64,000 nt of DNA from Candidatus Protochlamydia amoebophila UWE25 (lineage in GTDB: Bacteria; Chlamydiota; Chlamydiia; Chlamydiales; Parachlamydiaceae), in assembly GCF_000011565.2 (NCBI RefSeq), contig NC_005861.2, positions 496,001 to 560,000 of the forward strand. Reading direction: 5' to 3'. The notes beneath the pieces are model-generated. The model was not told where the DNA came from. It did not search any database and saw only the letters and a list, made by a program, of their open reading frames with translations. The translations under genes were made by a program, and so were the position numbers. Position 1 is the first letter of the stretch. Every line of letters starts with the position of its first letter. Shown here piece after piece: positions 17,059-26,800 of the stretch.

Positions 17059-19530
17059 TTAAAGTTCGATATTGCCAGAAACAGTTCGGTCTGGCTGTAT
17101 TTCTATTTTTTCTTCTGTAGAAGTAGAAACTGAAGCCTCCGCATTTTCTTCTTGAAAAGTAGATTTATTTGTTAACAATGCTTCAAATTCTTCTAAAAAA
17201 AAGTCTTTTTCTTCTGATTTAATCAGACGCTTGTGACTTAAAATCTTTTTTAAAATTTCTTTATCTTGCTCTTTAACACTAACATGTTTTGTTTGAGATA
17301 AAAGATGTTTCTCTAATTGACTTAACACGCTATTTCTGACCAGGTTTTGATATTTGATCAATTCTTCAGAATCTTTGATGTAATCAAAATTTAACCATGA
17401 ATTGCAAATATGAATTAGATTATCCAATTCTATTAATGATTTAGCTTTTTCTATTTGCGTTAACATTGTTTCTAAATTTTGAATACAATTTTCATCAACA
17501 AAGCCGATGGATTTATCATTTTGTATAATTAAATGCTCTAAATGAAGCTGTTTAACAAAAACAATAAATTGATTAATCGGCATATCTTCATATTGCTGAT
17601 AAAGCATTTCAATTGCTTCTTTAAGTAATTGTCGATGCTTGGCGTCAGTCATCAAATAAGAGTGAGAAAGGGTTTGAAAATCGGTTTGAAAATGTCCACT
17701 AGGATGGTGTAATTCTCGATTGATTAAATGGTTTAAAGCGGTAGAAAGAGGAGTAAGTTCATTTTCTCTCGCCAGCGTTAAAGCTTGTAGTTGGATATAG
17801 ATAGGATGGTTAAAATCGACGTGGGTGGTATGGTCCATATGAAGTGGTTCGTTTTCTTCTTTAATATTTTTCTCATTTATTTCTGATCCAATCAATGCAA
17901 TCTGTTCTTTTTCTTTCAAAAAAATATGATCTTTGATCTCTTCTTCATCTTTAAGTAAATGAGCTTGTTGAATTTTTCCCTGTTTATTAAATAAAAGATA
18001 TCCCAAAAGAATTTTATTGGATGGAGCGAAGGTGGCAATTCCTTGTTTTGTTTGTAAAGCTGTTTTTTTTCCTTGCTCTGAGTAAAGCACTGCATGAGGA
18101 AGTTTAGAAAAATTTTCCACATCTTGTTTTAATGCAGAAACTTCTTGGCTAGTTCCTTTTGCGGTTGCAAGATTGATTGCTTTTTGTATTAAAGGATGGC
18201 CTAAACGAAAATACCGGGGGGAATTATAGATAAAATTTTCTGCTCCAGGTTTGATCCATCCTAAATTTTTTGGTGGAGAAAAATCTTGTTGATTAGGATC
18301 GGTTGAAAGAGTAGCTAGTCGAGTGAGAGTTCCTTGTTTAATCAAAGCGGAAATATCTTTACCATTGGTCCCTTCTAAAGGTTCTGGATTAGCGAGCAGT
18401 CGATTTAAAGTGCGTAGGTCTTTTAATGTGCGCAATTCCATTGCATTGGAATCAACAACGATGGTTGATTTTGGAATTAACCAATAATAAATACTTGGTG
18501 CAGGCTGAGCAATTAACAGGAAATGAGATAAATCGCTATTTGTATAAATTCTTAATGTGTAAGGACAGCAAATAAACTGACCTTGAGCATCGATCTGATT
18601 GCCATATGAGGGCGTATCAGCTAGAATAGCTTGAAAATTGTTTTTTAAGAAATCGAGATCTGCCCAATTTTGATTATGGGGTTTAAGTCTGTATAGTTTC
18701 GCGTATGTTAATGCCATTGCCACATCTGCGACTCCTTGAGAAGCAATTGTTTCTTGAATTTCGGCCTTATCGCTGAATCTAAAGTAAATAATGGTTCCTA
18801 CAAATCCAGTGATAGTCAAAATTAATAAGATGAACAAAATAAGCCATTTCCAAGCTCTTATCAAATGTCCAGATTCAGTAAGTGTGTAATTAAATACGGT
18901 ATCTTTTTTAGTTTGATTTTCATCATCTAAATCTCGTAGATAATCATCTTTGAGGCTTTGACTCTTCTTTTCACCTGGCTCTTTATTTTTAGAATTGTTC
19001 GAAGAAATTGGACTAATTGAATGTGTACTATCATTGGAGAGGTTTAAGTATTGATCTAAATTTGTTTGATTCCATTCATTATCGCTTAACGCTTCGACTT
19101 CGTTTTCAAAAGGCAGAGATATGTTTAGTGAGTATGAAGATGCAATTTTGCCTGATTGATTCGGGTCTTCTCCGGACGTTTTTTGATCAAGAGCATGATT
19201 AGAAAATAAAGGTGTATCACTCGAGTTTTCAAGGCTTGTATGAGCGAGATTTTCAAATAAGAGTTGATTTTGATGAACAGTAATGACATCTCCCGAATTT
19301 AATAATTTTTTTCCAAAAGGATGTCCATTAATAGAAACAAAAGGGTCTTTAGCTTGATTAATCAGAATTAAAAAACCATTTTGATCAATAATTTTTAGGT
19401 GAATGGGTTGGATGGAATTTCCTGGCAAAACAAGGTCTGCTTGTTTCGCATCTGCCCCTATCAGAATTGTGGATTGATCAAATAGATGTATTTCTGAATC
19501 CGATGAGGCGTTTATTGTAAGCCGAATCAT
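17059..19530 (-). CDS. FHA-domain single-pass membrane protein
   Basis: An 823-residue protein. Residues ~1-95 look like a forkhead-associated (phosphothreonine-binding) domain: ILIGADAKQADLVLPG, then IQPIHLKI, then SINGHPFGKKLLNSGDVI. A polar, Ser/Asn-rich linker follows, then one strong membrane helix near 224-248 (WLILFILLILTITGFVGTII), so the C-terminal ~570 residues should lie outside the inner membrane. That region has no family I recognise and ends in an acidic tail. Chlamydial CdsD, a type III secretion basal-body protein, also has an N-terminal FHA domain, one membrane pass and about this length, so a CdsD-like role is possible, but CdsD also carries other domains I cannot see here. 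In C. trachomatis no such gene lies between hisS and uhpC. Confidence 0.75.
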   Translation of the reverse strand: MIRLTINASSDSEIHLFDQSTILIGADAKQADLVLPGNSIQPIHLKIIDQNGFLILINQAKDPFVSINGHPFGKKLLNSGDVITVHQNQLLFENLAHTSLENSSDTPLFSNHALDQKTSGEDPNQSGKIASSYSLNISLPFENEVEALSDNEWNQTNLDQYLNLSNDSTHSISPISSNNSKNKEPGEKKSQSLKDDYLRDLDDENQTKKDTVFNYTLTESGHLIRAWKWLILFILLILTITGFVGTIIYFRFSDKAEIQETIASQGVADVAMALTYAKLYRLKPHNQNWADLDFLKNNFQAILADTPSYGNQIDAQGQFICCPYTLRIYTNSDLSHFLLIAQPAPSIYYWLIPKSTIVVDSNAMELRTLKDLRTLNRLLANPEPLEGTNGKDISALIKQGTLTRLATLSTDPNQQDFSPPKNLGWIKPGAENFIYNSPRYFRLGHPLIQKAINLATAKGTSQEVSALKQDVENFSKLPHAVLYSEQGKKTALQTKQGIATFAPSNKILLGYLLFNKQGKIQQAHLLKDEEEIKDHIFLKEKEQIALIGSEINEKNIKEENEPLHMDHTTHVDFNHPIYIQLQALTLARENELTPLSTALNHLINRELHHPSGHFQTDFQTLSHSYLMTDAKHRQLLKEAIEMLYQQYEDMPINQFIVFVKQLHLEHLIIQNDKSIGFVDENCIQNLETMLTQIEKAKSLIELDNLIHICNSWLNFDYIKDSEELIKYQNLVRNSVLSQLEKHLLSQTKHVSVKEQDKEILKKILSHKRLIKSEEKDFFLEEFEALLTNKSTFQEENAEASVSTSTEEKIEIQPDRTVSGNIEL

Positions 19531-20385
19531 AAGAAGCTAAATACCTTGCTAATTACATTTTTAAAAATTTTTAACATATTTAAAAAGAAGCGTCAATGTA
19601 AATTTAGCTGTTAAAAAATAGGTTTTTTATTCTCTATCCTATTTTCAGACGGCGATTAAAGTCGATTATTCTTTTTTTGATATATTCTGGGTAAAGTAAA
19701 GTACGTGATAGAGGCAATCATTCTATAGCAATTGTTAATTAGAGTCTATCTTCTAATGATTTGGTCTATCTATTTACATTCTAAACATTTTTTAGCTAAA
19801 GAAGTTTTTATTACTAAATTAATTAAAAAAATTGAATGAAATTTTCCTGAGCAAGTCTTAACCTCTTCAGGAATTCTCCTCCTATTTTTAATTTATTTGT
19901 TTTAATGAAAAATAAATTCAGAATTAAATTCTTAATTAATTTAAATATTTATTTACTATTTAATAATTTTATGAGCTTTATATAATATGAATTTTTCAAT
20001 TTATATTCATAAATAGTCTTATTTCTTGACTTTTAGAAAGCTCATGGCAAAAATAGATGGTATTGAAAAATTTAACGTTTTTTAGACACAGATCTATCTT
20101 TAAAGTTAAAGTTCTTACTTAATCGATGTTGATTTTTTTAAGAAAAAATTTGTGTAAATTTGGATGCTTGAAGTGATTTTGCAGGGAAAATATTAAAAAT
20201 AGCCTTGAATGAATAAAAAAAGCTTTCGAATATTGAGTCGGATGTAGTAAAGCAATAATAGATTTATAGATATCAGAATATTGAAAACCAACCTGAACCT
20301 AAGCTGAATGCGGCAATTGCAGCCTGTTCAAACGTTAATTAAATTCGGTTTGCTATAGCCTTAGGATGAACTTTAAGGAGACCTT
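19531..20385. other. Long AT-rich divergent intergenic region
   Basis: 855 bases between the divergent FHA gene and uhpC with no frame of useful length. One weak hairpin (TTCCTGA/TCAGGAA, around 19845-19880) and scattered AT-rich inverted repeats are visible. A possible extended -10 (TGCTATAGC, around 20350) lies shortly before uhpC but lacks a clear -35. No RNA gene recognised. Confidence 0.4.
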
Positions 20386-21768
20386 GTGAATAAATTGCTC
20401 AATTTGCTGCAACCAGCTCCCCATATTCCTGAATTAAAAGACCAAGAGCTTGTCAAAGATCAATATAAATATTGGCGTATTCGCATTCTTTATTCGATGT
20501 TCATAGGATATGCTTTCTATTATTTTACTCGAAAAAGTTTTACTTTTGCGATGCCTGGTCTTATTCAAGATTTGGGCTTTGATAAAAGCCAGTTAGGAAT
20601 TTTAGGAAGTATTCTTTCAATTACGTATGGAGTGAGTAAATTTGCAAGTGGGATCATTGGAGATCGTACTAACTCTCGTTATATGATGGCCATTGGGTTA
20701 ATGTTAACGGGCATTTGTAATATTTGTTTTGGGCTTTCTTCTTCTATTTTCTTTTTTGCCCTATTTTGGGGTCTTAATGGATGGTTTCAGGGATTTGGTT
20801 GGCCTCCTTGTGCGCGCTTTTTAACTCAATGGTATTCACATTCAGAGAGAGGTTCGTGGTGGTCCACATGGAATGTTTCACATAATGTAGGCGGTTTTTT
20901 AATCCCCTGGATAGCAGGAATTACTCTTCAATATTTTGGCTGGCGTTATGCCATGTATATTCCTGGAATTTTATGCATCCTCATCAGTTTTTTCTTAATC
21001 AATCGTTTAAGAGATACTCCGCAGTCTCTTGGATTACCTCCTATTGAAAAATACCGTAATGATTATGTGGATAAAGCTGAGGCAGACAAAGAGGCTGAAC
21101 AATTAACAACAAAACAACTATTAGTCAATTTTGTTCTTAAAAATTCCTATATTTGGATATTAGCGCTCGCCTATTTTTTTGTTTATGCCGTGCGAACAGG
21201 AATCAATGATTGGACAGCTTTATTTTTAGTTGAATCCAAAGGATATAGTAGCATTGGAGCAAATGGATGTGTTTCTTTATTTGAAGTTGGCGGATTTTTT
21301 GGAAGTCTAGCTGCTGGTTGGTCATCAGATAAACTTTTCGGCGCAAAAAGAGGACCTATTAATGTTCTATTTACACTAGGAATGTTTGCTTTTATTGCCA
21401 TTTTTTGGATGATACCCTCTGGCTATTTGTTATTTGATTCTGTCCTCATGTTTTGTATAGGTTTTTCTATTTTTGGCCCACAAATGATGATTGGTTTAGC
21501 GGCTGCAGAACTGTCTCATAAAAAAGCGGTGGCAACTTCAACTGGATTTGTTGGTTTTTTTGCTTATATCGGAGCTGCTTTTGCAGGCTATCCCTTGGGA
21601 TATATCACTCAGCAATGGGGATGGCAAGGTTTTTATTGGGCTTTAATGGGATGTTGTATTATTGCACTATTTCTACTTATTCCACTTTGGTCAGTTTCTG
21701 CCACCACTTTAAAGCCTAAAAATAAATCGAGTTCTCCTGTTAGTTCGCCTGCGTTAGCTTCTAAATAA
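20386..21768 (+). CDS. uhpC: Hexose-phosphate:phosphate antiporter, UhpC/GlpT type
   Basis: A 460-residue inner-membrane transporter of the MFS organophosphate:phosphate antiporter family. It starts with GTG, fixed by TTAAGGAG five bases upstream. About twelve hydrophobic segments are seen, with family signatures YYFTRKSFTFAMPGL, LSITYGVSKFASGIIGDR, GWFQGFGWPPCARFLTQWYS and GPQMMIGLAAAELSHKKAVATSTG. In Chlamydia the homologue imports glucose-6-phosphate from the host cytosol in exchange for phosphate, which bypasses a missing hexokinase. It precedes dnaE and follows the hisS region on the opposite strand, as CT544 does. A strong terminator follows, so it is likely monocistronic. Confidence 0.95.
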   Translation: MNKLLNLLQPAPHIPELKDQELVKDQYKYWRIRILYSMFIGYAFYYFTRKSFTFAMPGLIQDLGFDKSQLGILGSILSITYGVSKFASGIIGDRTNSRYMMAIGLMLTGICNICFGLSSSIFFFALFWGLNGWFQGFGWPPCARFLTQWYSHSERGSWWSTWNVSHNVGGFLIPWIAGITLQYFGWRYAMYIPGILCILISFFLINRLRDTPQSLGLPPIEKYRNDYVDKAEADKEAEQLTTKQLLVNFVLKNSYIWILALAYFFVYAVRTGINDWTALFLVESKGYSSIGANGCVSLFEVGGFFGSLAAGWSSDKLFGAKRGPINVLFTLGMFAFIAIFWMIPSGYLLFDSVLMFCIGFSIFGPQMMIGLAAAELSHKKAVATSTGFVGFFAYIGAAFAGYPLGYITQQWGWQGFYWALMGCCIIALFLLIPLWSVSATTLKPKNKSSSPVSSPALASK

Positions 21769-21797
21769 GAAGATAAAAAACTACAGTAAAATAAATT

Positions 21798-21851
21798 TGC
21801 AATTTGGAACTTCTTTAATAGTTGATTCCATTTTGCAGTTTATTTTTTTTT
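21798..21851 (+). terminator. Rho-independent terminator of uhpC
   Basis: TGCAATTTGGAA (21798-21809) pairs with TTCCATTTTGCA (21826-21837), with one 2x2 internal mismatch, then GTTTA and nine T residues (21843-21851). It lies 30 bases after the uhpC stop. Confidence 0.75.
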
Positions 21852-22397
21852 GACAATAAAATCTACTTTTTCATTATATGTCATTCTTTCTCTTTAGTTT
21901 ATAATTCAAATTAAATGTAATAAGTTTAATTTATTTTTGAATTGTAAATGTTTTATTTATATATATAATTTTCTTATCTCATTTTAATCATTGTATTTAA
22001 ATTAAACGCCTAAAACGACTAATTTTATCCAAAAATTTTAACTTTAGCTATTCAATATGGTAAAGATGGAAATGAGATTGAGAACATTTTTTGTAATTTT
22101 GTAAGATATTGCTTATTTGATAATGATTAATTCGAATAGTGGCTGCCAGTCGAATAGAATTGAAAATTAAAAGCTATTTATCAAAACGAAGAAAAATGTA
22201 GATACACTATCTTTGGATATATTGTTTTTTGTGACAAGAACGCTTGTTTTGGATTCTCACACATTAAATTAATGAGAATTTTTCGATTTAAGATTCTCTC
22301 TTATTAACGAGTTTAAGCATCTTAATTTTAGATCCTCTTACAGAAATTAATAGAAATATTTATTGTATAAAATTTTATGATGTTGATCAGCCAAGTA
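21852..22397. other. AT-rich spacer before a decayed gene copy
   Basis: About 545 bases, extremely AT-rich, stop codons in all frames. Nothing recognisable before the pseudogene that begins near 22398. Confidence 0.35.
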
Positions 22398-22764
22398 ATG
22401 GCGATTACTATGACATCAGCATGTTGTCGAGTTACATAATTCGATAATTGTGATTTGCTTATATCATCAAGCATTTTTAATGTAGCAAATTAAGTTCCAA
22501 ACTCTTTAAAGTCGTAGTAGCATCAACTAGCATTAGCAACGACTATAGAATAACAGCCAGCCTTTAATTTCAAAAGCGGTTATTCTTTTTGCTTGTGAAG
22601 CTCAAACAAGGGGCAAAATAGCAGAAATTACTTATAGAAACATAGGAAGGCTTGGATTTGGTAACTCTTGTACAATAGGCGTTGCCCTTATAATTTTCGC
22701 TTTACTTAATTGTGCTCAACAGGATCTAATTCTATATCAAATAATTTGGATTACAATAAGATGA
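22398..22764 (+). pseudogene. Decayed paralog of the downstream small membrane protein gene
   Basis: Nucleotide and translated similarity to the intact gene at 22988 can be followed by eye. The start region ATGGCGATTACT parallels ATGGCGACTTTG of the intact gene; then a CCR/DCR block and an N-x-DLL segment match, separated by an in-frame stop (TAA). After further stops and at least one frame change, a frame open from about 22549 to the TGA at 22762 aligns without gaps to residues ~58-100 of the intact protein, sharing LI-x-K, a following Ala and the Y-x-NIG motif. Multiple stops and lack of a ribosome binding site mark it as nonfunctional. It implies a tandem duplication followed by decay of the upstream copy. 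Confidence 0.6.
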
Positions 22765-22987
22765 GCTTTATTTAGTATGGATGCAGCCCCGTTGTATGAG
22801 TAAATATTCTGACAACTGGTTAGAATTTTAATCAATCATAGGTAAAATTTAATCATAGCGTTCTATTTGTTTCTATTGTATGCTAATTTAAAGAATTAGA
22901 TTTAAATTAATTCATAAGAAATTGAATTATTTATAACCTTAAATCTATTTGAATAAGAAATAACAAAAAATTAATTAGAGGTTTATA

Positions 22988-23470
22988 ATGTTTATTAATC
23001 AAGCAATGGCGACTTTGACGGCAATGGACTGTCGAACAAATGTGAATTCTGATTTGTTGAAAAAAACTCTTCAAGCAGCAAATTTTGCTCTTTTGGCATC
23101 ACCCATCATTCTGACTGTTACAAAGATAGGCTCTGATCGTTTAGGGCACTTAATATGTGGAATAGTAGCCGTGCCTTTAATAGCAAAAGGATTTGTTCAT
23201 TTGGCTCGCAAATATGAAGTAGGAACCCAAGCATCAGACAGTATCTATAATAACATCGGAAAATGTTTTGATATAGCAACTATCATAACACAAATTTTTA
23301 ATGTAGCAATTTTATATCCATTTGCAAGAAAATATCCAGTTCAAGTTGGCTTGTCGATAGCTGCAGTTGGGGTAAATATTTGGCATTTTAGTAATGCTTA
23401 TTTAGGTACAAACACTAATCAGGGGCAATCTGTTTCTAATCGGCGTCCAGTTGTTGAAGGAAATTGGTAA
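22988..23470 (+). CDS. Small multi-pass membrane protein, Inc-like candidate
   Basis: A 160-residue protein not assignable to a named family. The ATG has GAGG 7 bases upstream. Two paired hydrophobic regions are present: ~35-78 (ALLASPIILTVTKIG, HLICGIVAVPLIAKG) and ~97-145 (FDIATIITQIFNVAILYPF, VGLSIAAVGVNIW). This bilobed layout without a cleavable signal is compatible with chlamydial inclusion-membrane (Inc) proteins. The pattern of its C-terminal hydrophobic hairpin is also seen in the three proteins at 48280-51344, though sequence identity is slight. It is isolated between uhpC and dnaE, with a decayed copy upstream and a terminator downstream. Secretion and location are inference. Confidence 0.7.
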   Translation: MFINQAMATLTAMDCRTNVNSDLLKKTLQAANFALLASPIILTVTKIGSDRLGHLICGIVAVPLIAKGFVHLARKYEVGTQASDSIYNNIGKCFDIATIITQIFNVAILYPFARKYPVQVGLSIAAVGVNIWHFSNAYLGTNTNQGQSVSNRRPVVEGNW

Positions 23471-23502
23471 ATAACCCTATTAATAACAAAATGTGATCTA
23501 TG

Positions 23503-23550
23503 GCTTAAGAAATGAATTGTATTTTTCTTTTCTTAAGCTGTTTATTTTTA
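23503..23550 (+). terminator. Probable terminator after the small membrane protein gene
   Basis: A 10-bp perfect stem (GCTTAAGAAA 23503-23512 / TTTCTTAAGC 23529-23538) with a 16-base loop, followed by TGTTTATTTTTA. The T-run is interrupted, so efficiency is uncertain. Confidence 0.55.
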
Positions 23551-23604
23551 GTAAATCTCAATTGAATAAGCCGATTTCCTATTCTTTACTGAAACAACGT
23601 TTCT

Positions 23605-23632
23605 TTGGATTATTTATTCAATCTGCTATGAT
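23605..23632 (+). promoter_or_regulatory. Extended -10 promoter candidate for dnaE
   Basis: TTGGAT (23605-23610), a 16-base spacer, and TATGAT (23627-23632) preceded by TGC, giving an extended -10 element. It lies about 170 bases before the dnaE start in a 333-base gap that contains no gene. The long leader it implies shows no obvious riboswitch. Confidence 0.45.
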
Positions 23633-23803
23633 TTAGTAGTCGATAATATCTTTATTAATGCCGATAATTTAGCTATCATATCAAATAACCAATCTGCAAA
23701 TTCGAATAATTTAAATAACTGTTTATAATTTATTGTCGCTTGATTATTTATGATAGTGTTTAGCGAAGTTCATTGTCTTATCCTGGATTAAAGTAGCCTT
23801 CTT

Positions 23804-26800
23804 ATGATTAGTAGCCCCTTTGTTCATCTTCGTACTCATTCTCAATATTCAATTTTAGATGCTTCCGCTTCTATATCAGATCTTTCTCAAAGAGCTTTTC
23901 AAGAGGGGATGTCCTCAATTGCTTTGACTGACCATGGCAATTTATTTGGTATTGTTGATTTTTATAAAGCCTGTAAAGAAGTTAAAGTAAAATCAATTAT
24001 AGGGTGTGAGCTTTATGTGGCACCTGGTTCTCGCTTAGAAAAAACAAAGGTTTACGGCCAACGAGCCGCGTATCATTTGACATTGCTAGCCCAGAATAAT
24101 CGAGGATATCAGAACTTGGCTAAACTTTCCTCCAGTGGGTATATTGAAGGATTTTATTACTATCCAAGAGTCGATCATGATTTGCTTAGAAAGCATAGTG
24201 AAGGATTGATCTGTTTGTCAGGTAGCTTAGGAACCCTTTTAGCTCACGAAATTCTGCAAGGAAATGTCAAATCGATTCAAGATCACCTGCTTTGGTACCA
24301 AGAGGTTTTTAAAGATAGGTTTTATTTAGACTTACAACGTCACGAGATGGCAGCAGAAGATATCCAACAAGATGGCCTTTATCAAGAGTCGTGGCTTGTT
24401 CAGCAGTATCAAGATTATTTTAATCGACAACAAAAAGTGAATGAAGCGCTTATTGCATTGAGTCGAGAACATCATATTCCTCTTGTTGCGACAAATGATG
24501 TACATTACATTGATCGTGAAGATTGGCGTGCACATGAAATTTTACTCAATATTCAGTCGGGAGAACCTTGTGAAATATGGGAGAAAGATGCATATGGTAC
24601 ACCGAAATTTCGAATTCCAAATCCTAAAAGGCAAACTTATCCTTCTCACGAATATTACTTTAAATCCTCTCAGCAAATGGAACAACTTTTTAAAGACGTT
24701 CCAGAAGCCATCATAAATACTCAAAAAATTGCTGAGCAATGCTTGGTTGAGATTGATTTTAAAACAAAACATTATCCTGTCTATCTACCACCTTCTTTAG
24801 AAAACCGACCTTTTGAAAAAGATGAGCAAAAAAAAGAAGTTGAAAATTATCTTTGGAAGCTTTGTGAAGAAGGAATTTCGAATCGTTATACAATTGAGAG
24901 ACTTGCTAAAGTTCAAGAAATTTATCCTGATCGCAATCCGTTGGATGTTGTTCGAGAACGGTTAAATTATGAAATGAGTATTATCGTTCCTAAGGGAATG
25001 AGTGATTATTTGTTAATTGTTTGGGATTTCATTAATTGGGCAAAAAGAAACGGAATTCCCATGGGGCCTGGGCGTGGATCAGGAGCTGGTTCGATTGTAT
25101 TGTATTTAATTGGGATAACCGATATCGAACCTTTACGTTTTCATTTGTTTTTTGAGCGTTTTATTAATCCTGAACGTATTTCCTATCCTGATATTGACGT
25201 TGATATTTGCATGGATAGACGAGGGGAAGTCATTGCCTATACGTTACAGAAATATGGAAAAGATAACGTTGCACAGATTATCACTTTCGGCACGATGAAA
25301 GCCAAAATGGCTTTAAAAGATGTGGGACGAGTTTTGAGTGTTCCCTTGTCAAAAGTAAATGAAATTGCCAAATTGGTCCCGGAAGATTTAAATATCACTT
25401 TAGATAAAGCTTTAGAAAAAGATCAAGATTTGCGCCAACTCTATGAAAATGATGAAGAAGTAGGACGTTTAATTGATCTTGCTAAAAAGCTTGAGGGATC
25501 AATACGGAATACGGGAATTCATGCAGCGGGAATTATCATTAGCGGAGTCCCTCTGACAAATTTAATTCCTATCTGTAATTCTAAAGATTCCGATATTCCT
25601 GTCACCCAATTTTCTATGAAGCCTGTTGAGGCTGTGGGAATGTTGAAAGTAGATTTTTTAGGCTTGAAGACACTGACTGCTATCCAGATTTGTGTAAATG
25701 CTGTGAAAGCGAGCACTGGAAAAGAAATCGACTGGATTAACCTCCCTTTAGACGATAAACCTACATTTGACTTATTAAATCAAGGTAAAACGTTAGGGAT
25801 CTTTCAGTTAGAGTCGGGAGGCATGCAAGACCTTGCAAGGCAACTTCATTTAGATCGGTTTGAAGAAATTATTGCGGTAGGGGCACTTTATCGTCCGGGG
25901 CCGATGGATATGATCCCATCTTTTATCAATCGTAAGCATGGACGAGAAGCTATTGAGAATGACCATCCATGGATGAAAGATATCTTAGCAGAAACTTATG
26001 GTATCATGGTTTATCAAGAGCAGGTGATGCAAATTGCGAGTAAGCTGGCTAATTTTTCTCTTGGAGAAGGGGATGTATTGCGAAGAGCCATGGGTAAAAA
26101 AGATATGGATCAAATGGCTAAGCAAAGAGAGAAATTTCGCTTAGGAGCATTGGAAAATCAAATCGATAACCAAACGTCTATGTTGATTTTTGATAAGATG
26201 GAAAAATTTGCTGCTTATGGTTTCAACAAATCTCATGCTGCTGCTTATGGCTATCTTTCGTATGTAACGGCTTATTTAAAAGCCAATTACCCTGGCGAAT
26301 GGATGGCTTCTCTGATGACCTGTGATCGAGATGATTTATCAAAAGTTGCTAAGTTTATTCGTGAATGTCAAAGCATGAATATTCCCATGCTTCCTCCTGA
26401 TATTAACGAAGCAGGAGAAATTTTTCAGGCCACTAAGCAAGGAATTCGATTTGCTATGACTGGAATTAAAGGAGTGGGGGCTGGAGTTGTTGAAGCAATT
26501 GTACAAGAAAGGCAAAAAAGAGGGCCTTTTAAAAATTTTTATGAATTTTTTAAAAGAATTGATACCAAGAAAGTAGGTAAAAAAGTTGTAGAAAGTTTAG
26601 TTGAAGCAGGGAGTTTTGATTTTACAGGCTGGGCTAGAGATGCTTTAGTGATGAGCATTGATCCGATGTATGAATCATCATCTAAAGAACAAAAAGAGCA
26701 AGCAATGGGTTTTATGTCTTTGTTTGCAAAGATGGATGATGAAATGACTAATCAATTCAGAAAACCTCCCGAAGTCAAAAATAAAACTTCTCGTCAAGAT

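Noticed and set aside
17059-19530. Firm naming of the FHA gene as cdsD
   Set aside because: Only the N-terminal FHA, single membrane pass and length agree; the other CdsD domains and the type III secretion gene context are not visible.
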